NCBI GenBank assembly: GCA_023277325.1
Contig: JALRIQ010000290.1
Location: 1 to 5,098 of the forward strand
Length of the DNA stretch: 5,098 nt
Direction: 5' to 3'
DNA from: Bacteroidia bacterium
GTDB taxonomy: Bacteria; Bacteroidota; Bacteroidia; UBA8524
Every line of letters begins with the position of its first letter. Within the stretch, counting starts at the first letter, position 1. Below are positions 1-5,098 of this stretch, one piece after another. Position numbers and translations under genes: made by a program. Under the pieces are notes generated by a model. The model was not told where the DNA came from and searched no databases. It saw only the letters and a list, made by a program, of their open reading frames with translations.

Positions 1-1
1 A

Positions 2-139
2 AACAGCCCCGGCGTAAGTTCTCAGCGGATCGTAACAACGGTCACTGCGACTGCTGGGCAGACGACATTCACGCCATCGAGTGGTTACACCGTTGGCTAC
101 TTAGACGTGTACCTGAACGGCGTCAAGCTGATTAACGGT
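2..139 (+). other. Phage tail-fibre-like structural module (C-terminal piece), fused in frame to the peptidase
   Basis: Reading from base 2, the translation contains TATAGQTTFTPSSGYTVGY followed by LDVYLNGVKLING. I recognise this from memory as a recurring module of tail-fibre or other virion structural proteins in marine tailed phages, where the text normally continues with a Thr-Asp-rich stretch rather than with peptidase sequence. GC over bases 1-120 is about 56 percent by hand count, against roughly 33-45 percent in sampled stretches of the peptidase. The change falls at about 131-139 (attaacggt), which encodes I-N-G and could suit both parents. The piece is truncated at both sides. It is most likely from a different DNA molecule than the peptidase. 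Confidence 0.72.
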
Positions 140-1159
140 CAGCCGCAAAAAATCTATAGCCGGTATATCAGTCAGACGCCCAATGCCTGGGCAGGAATCT
201 ACTTACAAAACCGACTTCGCGCCTACGGTTATACCATCTCCCGGCAGCTTTTCAGTGCCAGTGGCGAAAACATCATTGCCTATAAAGAAGGAAATCTATA
301 CCCCAATAAGGCGTTTGTAATTTGTGCGCATTATGATGCCATCGCTATTCCCTACGACCAGGCGGTAGGTGCCGACGACAATGCCTCAGGTTGTGCTGCG
401 GTAATGGAAGCAGCGCGACTTTTAAAAGACAGCGACTTCCCCTTTTCGCTCTATTTTGTATTCTTTGATGAAGAAGAACAAGGATTGATAGGAAGCAATG
501 CGTTTCAGGAGCAGTTTGACTACGACCAACATGAAATTCGAGCGGTATTCAATTTGGACATGATTGCCTATGATGATAACCTCGATAACAGAGCAGAGAT
601 CCATACCCGTCCTTATGCAAATAGCATTGAGCTGGCGAATAAAATTATCGGACTGAATGATACCTTCCAAATTGGACTTGACCTCAGCATTAAAAATCCG
701 GGAACCACGGCCAGCGACCATGATGCTTTTTGGCAAAATGATAAAACGGCCATTTTATTAATAGAGGATAAAATGGATTTTAACCGGTATTACCATACCA
801 AGTTTGATTCTATCCAGTATTTCCATGATTCCTTCTTTTTTAAAAACACCCAATTTGCTATCGCTGCACTGTGCTGGTTTGCCTCCGATAAGGACAATAC
901 GCTGCAGCTAAAAAGTATGGAAGAGCCAGAGCTGAGCCTCTATCCTAACCCAACGAGCGGAAAGCTTACCTTTATTCATGAAAAAGCTGGGAACCTTAGC
1001 ATCTATAGCATGGATGGCCGGCTGCTTAGCACGTTCTCAACACTTGCCGGTCATAATGAAATTAGCTTGGATCCCGTAAACGAAATACAGCACGTCATTG
1101 TGAAGTTTCGCACAGAAGAACACGCCTTCCGCCCGAAATTGCTACTTTTGACTCCCTAG
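2..1159 (+). CDS. M28 family zinc aminopeptidase with T9SS sorting domain, 5' end replaced by a phage tail module
   Basis: Predicted secreted metallopeptidase that removes N-terminal residues from peptides with two zinc ions. The frame is open from base 2, so the gene is partial. Numbering from the GTG at 107, the M28 core shows every expected ligand: H75 in CAHYDA, D90 in GADDNASG, E123-E124 in DEEEQG (general base plus ligand), D151 in NLDM and H205 in SDHDAF. Residues from about 277 to 350, opening with SLYPNPTSGKL, are a Por/type A C-terminal sorting domain, which in Bacteroidota directs export by the type IX system. Such a protein needs a signal peptide, but none is present: the first ~46 codons read as a phage structural module and enzyme homology begins around NGQPQKIYSRY (codons from 134). 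The GTG at 107 is an internal Val of the phage module, not a credible start. The lipoprotein gene follows with no spacing. The M28 and sorting-domain calls are firm; the exact substrate is unknown. Confidence 0.9.
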   Translation, partial: NSPGVSSQRIVTTVTATAGQTTFTPSSGYTVGYLDVYLNGVKLINGQPQKIYSRYISQTPNAWAGIYLQNRLRAYGYTISRQLFSASGENIIAYKEGNLYPNKAFVICAHYDAIAIPYDQAVGADDNASGCAAVMEAARLLKDSDFPFSLYFVFFDEEEQGLIGSNAFQEQFDYDQHEIRAVFNLDMIAYDDNLDNRAEIHTRPYANSIELANKIIGLNDTFQIGLDLSIKNPGTTASDHDAFWQNDKTAILLIEDKMDFNRYYHTKFDSIQYFHDSFFFKNTQFAIAALCWFASDKDNTLQLKSMEEPELSLYPNPTSGKLTFIHEKAGNLSIYSMDGRLLSTFSTLAGHNEISLDPVNEIQHVIVKFRTEEHAFRPKLLLLTP

Positions 1160-1657
1160 ATGAGAAAGTTTGTTTATTGTTTGCTGATTGCCAGTGTATG
1201 GATGGCATGCTCTGAAGCAAATCCAGATCCTGAGGTAAAAACCACCAAGGAAGTAATGCACGGCGCGGATGTGCAGTATTCCTTCGACAGTCTTCATATT
1301 GAAGGAAAGGATACTCTGGATTTCGAATTGGCCTTAAAACCCATTCCGAATCATTTTATAATGGCGCAGGTGGAGACCGATTCTTTTATTGAAACCCATA
1401 TCTATCCTGACCTTTCCTTATTGATTCGTCAGAATAAAGATACCTTGCTAATCACAAAAGATAGTCTGCTGCAGTTCGTTAATGAAAGCTACCTAAATGA
1501 AGCTTTGATAGAAGACATCAACCTGATACTTTTTGAGCCAAGTCGTCCTTTTTATCTGATAGAATTTGCCGTGCGCAAACCCAATGAAAGCTTCCAGTTC
1601 CATTTTCAGGCCTTGGTGGAAGGCGAAGACTTCTTAATTTCTATTGTTGATGAATAG
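1160..1657 (+). CDS. Probable small lipoprotein, function unknown
   Basis: A 165-residue protein that I do not recognise. The N-terminus (MRKFVYCLLIASVWMACS) has a basic start, a hydrophobic core and Cys17, fitting a lipoprotein signal peptide. The lipobox VWMAC is loose because Trp sits at -3 where Leu is usual, so acylation is probable rather than certain. After the Cys comes a Ser/Glu/Asp/Pro-rich stretch, which in Bacteroidota often marks surface-exposed lipoproteins. The mature part is acidic, with alternating hydrophobic and charged residues suggesting a beta-rich fold, and has no other Cys. The ATG begins on the base after the peptidase stop (TAG then ATG), and the end overlaps the next gene by 8 bases, so translational coupling is likely. 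It probably sits in the outer membrane or periplasm. No function can be assigned from sequence. Confidence 0.8.
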   Translation: MRKFVYCLLIASVWMACSEANPDPEVKTTKEVMHGADVQYSFDSLHIEGKDTLDFELALKPIPNHFIMAQVETDSFIETHIYPDLSLLIRQNKDTLLITKDSLLQFVNESYLNEALIEDINLILFEPSRPFYLIEFAVRKPNESFQFHFQALVEGEDFLISIVDE

Positions 1658-2387
1658 ATTGTTCCTTATCCTTTTCCTTTTAATAGGCTCAGCCGCATCA
1701 GCCGATACGCTGGAAGTTATCTTCCGTTATTATAATGCCGACGGACAAATCCAATCCGAGCCACTCTCCTGTTCTGCAAGTAATGGATGGGCCAAGCAAA
1801 TTGCTGCTCCTGATGCAGCGGGTTGGCAACACTGGCAACTCAGCACAGTAGAGAAATCCTATCAACTTGTATTGAAAGGGAAACACGACAGCATTGCAGT
1901 AGAAATTGAGGTGCATAACAAATACAAGAACACGGTGCGTAGTCTTGTTATCAATCGTCTCCAGGTAAGACCTCAAGCCCAGGTTATGAAGGTAAATGAA
2001 CTCACCTGCAAATGGACGGGAAGCATTGCCTACCCTATCGAATACAGATTCAATAACCCGCTTGATGGAGCAAACTTGCACCTGGAAACCCTTCGTTGTG
2101 AGCGGACCCTGGATAGCCTGAACCTCACGCTGTATTTCCTTTCCGATTCGGTGATGCTCTACAAATGCGGTAAAAATGAAGCCTTGTTCTTTAAGTATTA
2201 CCTCTCGAGCACCGGACATTTCATTCGCGAAGCATCCAATTATTCCTGCACGGAGTTCACCAACGAGGAAGAACGCCGCTTGTATGAAATCCTAAACCGT
2301 TTGAATTCGACCATTCAATATGAATTTCAGGGTAAAAAACTGGTCCTGAAAGACAGCTTTTGCTATTGGGAATTTAGCTTCGAATAA
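1650..2387 (+). CDS. Exported six-cysteine protein, function unknown
   Basis: A 245-residue protein with a clear Sec signal peptide: MNRLFLILFLLIGSAASA, with cleavage probably after Ala18 (ASA, then DTLEV). The mature part has six Cys, in the contexts LSCSA, LTCKW, LRCER, YKCGK, YSCTE and SFCYW, an even number compatible with three disulfides in the periplasm or outside the cell. The last ~40 residues (from NEEERRLYEILNRLNS through YEFQGKKLVLKD) resemble the C-terminal half of META/HslJ-like domains, a weak resemblance judged by eye. The in-frame TTG codons at 1644 and 1647 are possible starts, but ATG at 1650 gives the best signal peptide and an ATGAATAG overlap with the upstream stop. It is the last gene of the three-gene run; the next gene is 109 bases away behind a promoter. 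A role beside the lipoprotein is inferred from position only. Confidence 0.78.
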   Translation: MNRLFLILFLLIGSAASADTLEVIFRYYNADGQIQSEPLSCSASNGWAKQIAAPDAAGWQHWQLSTVEKSYQLVLKGKHDSIAVEIEVHNKYKNTVRSLVINRLQVRPQAQVMKVNELTCKWTGSIAYPIEYRFNNPLDGANLHLETLRCERTLDSLNLTLYFLSDSVMLYKCGKNEALFFKYYLSSTGHFIREASNYSCTEFTNEEERRLYEILNRLNSTIQYEFQGKKLVLKDSFCYWEFSFE

Positions 2388-2397
2388 ACCTCGCTTT

Positions 2398-2418
2398 CTT
2401 GGGTCAAGTGCCGCTTGA
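2398..2418. repeat. Small overlapping inverted repeats inside the promoter spacer
   Basis: TCAAG (2404-2408) is repeated inverted as CTTGA (2414-2418) around TGCCG. CTTG (2398-2401) also pairs with CAAG (2405-2408) around GGT. The CTTG-CAAG-CTTG arrangement lies between the -33 and -7 elements, so it could be an operator for a repressor or a weak transcript-end hairpin for the upstream operon. No T-run follows, so an intrinsic terminator is doubtful. The arms are short enough to occur by chance. Confidence 0.3.
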
Positions 2419-2430
2419 GGATTACCTTTG
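2398..2430 (+). promoter_or_regulatory. Bacteroidota-type promoter for the truncated haemoglobin gene
   Basis: TACCTTTG at 2423-2430 matches the Bacteroidota -7 consensus TAnnTTTG exactly. A TTG at 2399-2401 lies 21 bases upstream, as expected for the -33 element. Transcription would start near 2437, giving a leader of about 60 bases before the ATG at 2497. There is no strong Shine-Dalgarno sequence before that ATG, which is normal in this phylum. The assignment is by consensus match only. Confidence 0.6.
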
Positions 2431-2496
2431 CATCTAATTCTTCTGGCCCAACACCTATCCTAATCAACATCCACTGTACTTAACTGAAGCATCCGA

Positions 2497-2931
2497 ATGA
2501 GTGATAATCCCATAAATTCTAACACCATTCGTGATATCCAAACGCTGGAAGACATTGAGCTATTGGTGCATACTTTCTATGGACATATTCGCCAAGATGC
2601 TTTGTTAGGTCCGATATTCAACGGACATATATCTGATGAAAAATGGCCAGAGCATTTGCATACGCTAAGCAAATTTTGGGAAGTCAACCTGCTCGGCGAT
2701 ACAGGGTTTCGGGCTAATCCTAGAGCCAAGCATCTTGGTGTTGACAAAAACCTTGACTATGACGTAAAACCCGCCCATTTTGAACGCTGGTTGCAATTAT
2801 GGTTTGGTACCATCGATAGCTTATTTGCAGGCACCATAGCCGAACAAGCCAAGATGCGGGCAATGAATATGGCCAATGGACAATTCGCCATGATGGTAAG
2901 AAACCGTCCGGGAAGTCACTCCTTAATTTAA
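2497..2931 (+). CDS. Group III truncated haemoglobin
   Basis: A 144-residue cytosolic haem protein of the 2-on-2 globin fold; the family binds O2 or NO and is linked to oxygen handling or nitrosative stress. Aligning from memory to the Campylobacter jejuni Ctb protein, the key residues are all present: Tyr28 in TFYGHIR (B10), His53 in EKWPEHL (distal E7), His79 in AKHLGVD (proximal F8 haem ligand) and Trp98 in ERWLQLW (G8). The blocks LLGPIF, W-x2-HL, FW-x3-LL and HF-x2-WL-x-LW are typical of group III. Residues 1-16 form a short polar extension before the globin core, and residues after ~135 a short tail. Length is usual to slightly long. The ATG at 2497 is the only start that suits the family. 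It appears to be a single-gene unit with its own promoter; the physiological ligand cannot be told from sequence. Confidence 0.93.
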   Translation: MSDNPINSNTIRDIQTLEDIELLVHTFYGHIRQDALLGPIFNGHISDEKWPEHLHTLSKFWEVNLLGDTGFRANPRAKHLGVDKNLDYDVKPAHFERWLQLWFGTIDSLFAGTIAEQAKMRAMNMANGQFAMMVRNRPGSHSLI

Positions 2932-2989
2932 CCGACCTACGCTTAGCTACGGTTCATAGATTCTTCCATTTCTCCACACATAATTAGTT

Positions 2990-2997
2990 GACCTTTG
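2990..2997 (+). promoter_or_regulatory. Possible -7 promoter element for the SDR gene
   Basis: GACCTTTG matches TAnnTTTG at all but the first position and shares the core ACCTTTG with the haemoglobin promoter. It lies 24 bases before the ATG at 3022, leaving a leader of under 20 bases. I see no clear TTTG or TTG at the -33 position, so this is a weak call. AAGGA at 3016-3020 is only one base from the ATG, too close for a normal Shine-Dalgarno site. Confidence 0.35.
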
Positions 2998-3021
2998 TTA
3001 CCCCTATAGAAAACAAAGGAA

Positions 3022-4083
3022 ATGGAGATAGATAAAACAAAACCCGTATTGGTAACTGGAGCGACTGGATATGTTGCAGGCTGGCTTGTAAAAAGATTAT
3101 TAGAAGAAGGATTAACCGTGCATGCAGCGGTGCGAAACCCCAATGATGAAAAGAAATTGGCCCACCTCAATACCCTGGCCGCTGCTAGTCCCGGAAAGAT
3201 TGTCTATTTCGCCGCCGACTTGCTAAAAGACGGCTCTTATTCAAAGGCTATGCAAGGATGTGAGTTGGTATATCACACAGCCTCTCCTTTTACCAGCATC
3301 GTAAAAGACCCTCAGCGTGACTTAATTGACCCTGCATTACTCGGTACAGAGAATGTACTCAAAAGCGCTATGGAAACATCCAGCGTAAAGCGTGTGGTGG
3401 TTACCAGCAGTTGTGCCGCTATCTATTCCGATGCCATTGATTGTGTGAATGCGCCAGGCGGTGTATTGACGGAAGAAATCTGGAATACAAATTCATCACT
3501 CCGTCATCAACCCTATTCCTATTCAAAAACCCTGGCTGAAAGAAAAGCATGGGACATGGCGGGCAGTCAGAAGCAATGGGATTTAGTGACCATTAACCCC
3601 TCTTTGGTTATGGGTCCTGCGTTAAACGCGTCTAATGTGACTTCCGAAAGTTTCACCATCCTCAAACAAATTGGCGATGGCACTTTGAAGTTTGGCGCAC
3701 CAGAAATGGGAATTGGAATTGTAGATGTTCGTGATGTAGCCGAAGCGCATTTCAAAGCAGGCTTTACACCCAAAGCAAAAGGTCGTTATATCACCTCTGC
3801 GCACAATACCAACCTCTTCGAAATTTCTCAAACTCTGGTTCCTAAATTTGGTGATAAGTACCCGCTACCCAAGTCGAAGGCTCCAAAATGGCTATTGATG
3901 CTGGTGGGTCCAATCATCAATAAAAACCTGAGTCGTGAATTTATCCGCAAGAATGTGGGCATTCCGTTTAAGGCCGATAATAGCAAAATCAAAAAAGAAC
4001 TGGGTATGGGTTTTCGTCCGCTTCAGGGAACCATGGAAGATTCCTTCCAATCCTTGATTGATGCGAAGTTGATTCAGTTTTAG
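3022..4083 (+). CDS. Extended SDR oxidoreductase, dihydroflavonol-4-reductase-like
   Basis: A 353-residue NAD(P)-dependent reductase or dehydratase of the extended short-chain dehydrogenase superfamily. The Rossmann signature TGATGYVAG is at residues 12-20. The second strand ends in AAVRNP, and Arg38 suggests a preference for NADPH, as in plant dihydroflavonol reductases. The catalytic set is Ser130 (VVVTSSCAAIYS), Tyr165 and Lys169 (YSYSKTLAERKAW). INPSLVMGP (191-199) and VDVRDVAEAH (234-243) are typical of the dihydroflavonol/cinnamoyl-CoA reductase branch. Length is normal and both ends look intact. In bacteria such proteins act on varied aldehydes and ketones, so a flavonoid substrate should not be assumed and no gene symbol is given. 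It lies 90 bases after the haemoglobin gene with its own possible promoter, so co-regulation is possible but not shown. The stop is followed by the repeat region. Confidence 0.92.
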   Translation: MEIDKTKPVLVTGATGYVAGWLVKRLLEEGLTVHAAVRNPNDEKKLAHLNTLAAASPGKIVYFAADLLKDGSYSKAMQGCELVYHTASPFTSIVKDPQRDLIDPALLGTENVLKSAMETSSVKRVVVTSSCAAIYSDAIDCVNAPGGVLTEEIWNTNSSLRHQPYSYSKTLAERKAWDMAGSQKQWDLVTINPSLVMGPALNASNVTSESFTILKQIGDGTLKFGAPEMGIGIVDVRDVAEAHFKAGFTPKAKGRYITSAHNTNLFEISQTLVPKFGDKYPLPKSKAPKWLLMLVGPIINKNLSREFIRKNVGIPFKADNSKIKKELGMGFRPLQGTMEDSFQSLIDAKLIQF

Positions 4084-4092
4084 TCGAGGTTA

Positions 4093-4148
4093 TCAGACAG
4101 CTAGACTGCCAGACAATCAGACAATGAGACCACCAGATACCTGACTGC
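4093..4148. repeat. Degenerate tandem array with 8-base period (YCAGACAN)
   Basis: Seven consecutive octamers can be lined up from 4093: TCAGACAG, CTAGACTG, CCAGACAA, TCAGACAA, TGAGACCA, CCAGATAC, CTGACTGC. The consensus is YCAGACAN; the third and fourth units are cleanest and the last is poorest. The array starts ten bases after the SDR stop codon. It looks like an intergenic low-complexity or minisatellite repeat. It is too short and lacks spacers for CRISPR. The function is unknown. Confidence 0.55.
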
Positions 4149-4158
4149 GTGCGTCGAA

Positions 4159-4187
4159 GCTTATCCCGTATAATTATCGGGAGAAGC
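4159..4187. repeat. Imperfect palindrome / hairpin downstream of the SDR gene
   Basis: GCTT (4159-4162) pairs with AAGC (4184-4187), and TCCCG (4164-4168) pairs with CGGGA (4178-4182), separated by one mismatch. The centre ATAATTAT (4170-4177) is itself a perfect palindrome, with a single extra T at 4169. No T-run follows, so it is not a classic terminator; it may be an intergenic palindromic element or an RNA 3' end stabiliser. It lies 11 bases beyond the octamer array, and the two may form one repeat element. Confidence 0.5.
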
Positions 4188-4191
4188 ATAG

Positions 4192-4557
4192 GAGCAGCGG
4201 GCAAATCATAATGGAACCTTGGAGTTGGGTTACAAGCTTGACTATAGCTATAAAAATTCAAAAAAAATTACCGTCACTGTAGTTGGAGGCCAAGGTTCAA
4301 CGCACTTCATCAATCTTTTCACTAATGAGACGGGTTCAGGGTCTGTGAATTTTCAATATAATGATAGAAAATGTTCCGAATTCATGGGCTATTATGATAG
4401 CCTTGAAATCAATAACATAACCTAGTATCAAGTTGTAGGTAACCTTTCAAGTGGAAGCTATTAAACTGGGTTCATGTTGCCAGAAATATTGGCTTCATCT
4501 CATATATTTATTTCGACAATAGCGGTGGAATAGGCCGTGGAGGAGATTGTTTACTGA
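4192..4557 (+). pseudogene. Possible decayed gene: coding-like fragments in two frames
   Basis: From 4192 a frame stays open to a TAG at 4423-4425; its translation includes KITVTVVGGQGSTHFINLF and ends MGYYDSLEINNIT. It has no ATG near its beginning. After the stop the same frame continues (YQVVGNLSSGSY) to a second stop, and from about 4464 another frame carries protein-like text, NWVHVARNIGFISYIYFDN, on past 4557 into the phage reading. This pattern of two stops and a frame change suggests a broken gene for a beta-rich, perhaps secreted protein, or sequencing indels in a poorly covered contig region. I do not recognise the family, and the segment may be non-coding. The next 3' sequence is phage-like. 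Confidence 0.35.
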
Positions 4558-5088
4558 TCGACATATTTAAAGGACAACACTCCTATAAACGAGAACTTGG
4601 ATGACAAGTTGCTGAAATCTGCAATCAAAGAAAGCCAAGAGATTTACATAAGGGATGTCATTGGTTCGGGCATATACGATGAGTTGCAAGACCAAGCGTA
4701 TAACGGCACTTTAACAACGCCTAACACGACTTTGTTAGATTCTTACATTGCACCTTGCCTAAAGTATTACACGCTTACAGAGGCGATGCTACCTATGACG
4801 TTCAAATTTATGAACAAAAGCGTAGCATCTCGCAATAGTGAGAACGCTACGCCCGTATCAACACAAGAACTAACACTAATAGAGCAAAGATACAGAGATA
4901 AAGCGGAATACTACGCAGAGCGTTTACGTGATTATCTCAAAGAGAATCCTACTGTATACCCTAAATTCTTGAATCCTGGTACTGGCTTTGATGTTATCCG
5001 CCCGAAAAATACTGCCGTATTAGGTGGGTTCTACTTGCCTGGTACAGATGACGATTGTTTTTACAACTATGACTTCCCCGAAAAATAA
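4558..5088 (+). CDS. Phage head-tail connector-like protein (DUF6712-type), 5' end disrupted
   Basis: Likely virion assembly protein of a Bacteroidota-infecting tailed phage, of the connector-like family I know as DUF6712 (recognised from memory, not searched). The reading STYLKDNTPINEN leading into LDDKLLKSAIKESQEIYI agrees with the conserved N-terminus of that family, and it begins at 4558, upstream of the first usable start codon (TTG 4597). A TGA at 4555 closes the frame just before. The native start is therefore missing, by junction or frameshift. Counting from the TTG, residues 48-75 form a hydrophobic helical segment around LKYYTLTEAMLPM, 91-116 a charged helix (RYRDKAEYYAERLRDYL), and the C-terminal ~40 residues are Gly/Pro/aromatic-rich, ending NYDFPEK. 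If annotated from TTG 4597 it is 163 residues. The stop abuts the ATG of the next gene, as in compact phage structural modules. Confidence 0.7.
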   Translation, partial: STYLKDNTPINENLDDKLLKSAIKESQEIYIRDVIGSGIYDELQDQAYNGTLTTPNTTLLDSYIAPCLKYYTLTEAMLPMTFKFMNKSVASRNSENATPVSTQELTLIEQRYRDKAEYYAERLRDYLKENPTVYPKFLNPGTGFDVIRPKNTAVLGGFYLPGTDDDCFYNYDFPEK

Positions 5089-5098
5089 ATGGCGGTTA
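5089..5098 (+). CDS. Start of a further gene, cut by the window end
   Basis: ATG GCG GTT A follows the TAA of the connector-like gene with no intervening base. Only M-A-V can be read, so no product can be named. Back-to-back packing in the same direction is usual for phage head-tail genes, which is the only support for calling it a gene. Confidence 0.4.

Noticed and set aside
107..139. GTG at 107 as the start of the peptidase gene
   Set aside because: It is a Val codon inside the phage-like module (LDVYLNGVKL), the frame is open to the left edge, and no signal peptide follows it, although a sorting-domain protein needs one.
422..736. Minus-strand open frame of 104 codons
   Set aside because: It lies wholly opposite the catalytic core of the M28 peptidase, whose metal-ligand motifs show that the + strand is coding.
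1644..1649. TTG codons at 1644 and 1647 as the start of the six-Cys protein
   Set aside because: The ATG at 1650 gives a normal signal peptide and a typical short overlap with the upstream stop; the TTG codons only add one or two residues.
1698..2219. Minus-strand open frame of 173 codons
   Set aside because: Although long, it is antisense to the six-Cys protein, which has a clear signal peptide and operon spacing; the minus-strand translation has no recognisable domain.
4093..4148. CRISPR array
   Set aside because: The repeat unit is 8 bases, degenerate and directly tandem with no spacers, and there are no cas genes in the window.
4159..4187. Intrinsic terminator of the SDR gene
   Set aside because: The stem is plausible, but its centre is AT-rich, it is interrupted and no run of T follows it; it is listed as a palindrome only.
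3567..4261. Minus-strand open frames opposite the end of the SDR gene and the repeat region
   Set aside because: They overlap the well-supported SDR coding sequence, and one runs through the octamer array and hairpin; no protein-family features were seen.
1..5098. Defence system, integron, transposon, or tRNA/rRNA gene
   Set aside because: No transposase, integrase, nuclease-helicase set, recombination site or RNA-gene structure was found on either strand.

Overview
The window looks like a metagenomic contig in which a stretch of Bacteroidota chromosome (about 140 to at least 4150) is flanked at both ends by pieces of bacteriophage structural genes. The bacterial assignment rests on a type IX secretion C-terminal sorting domain on the peptidase, two exported proteins of Bacteroidota style, a match to the Bacteroidota promoter consensus (TTG, 21 bases, TAnnTTTG), poor Shine-Dalgarno sequences and moderate GC. 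I cannot place it below phylum; a marine or aquatic source is likely because the left phage module is one I know from marine tailed phages.

Layout, all on the + strand. 2-139: the last ~46 codons of a phage tail-fibre-like module, fused in frame to 140-1159, an M28 zinc aminopeptidase with all metal ligands and a T9SS sorting domain but no native N-terminus. 1160-1657: a probable small lipoprotein, starting on the base after the peptidase stop. 1650-2387: an exported six-cysteine protein overlapping the previous gene by 8 bases. These three form a tight operon-like run of exported proteins. 2388-2496: intergenic region with a good Bacteroidota promoter and a small palindrome inside it. 2497-2931: group III truncated haemoglobin. 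3022-4083: extended SDR oxidoreductase of the dihydroflavonol-4-reductase type. 4084-4557: no intact gene, but a degenerate 8-base tandem array, a hairpin, and coding-like fragments in two frames that may be a decayed gene. 4558-5088: a phage head-tail connector-like protein lacking its native start, followed directly by the first three codons of another gene.

How the genes work together: the peptidase, lipoprotein and six-cysteine protein are probably co-transcribed and all act outside the cytoplasm. The haemoglobin and the reductase are cytosolic single genes, each probably with its own promoter. I see no defence system, CRISPR array, transposase, integrase or RNA gene. The most noteworthy feature is structural: two phage-bacterium junctions, the left one preserving the reading frame across a short sequence compatible with both parents. 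An amplification or assembly chimera is the simplest reading; host DNA carried in phage particles or real recombination is possible but unproven.
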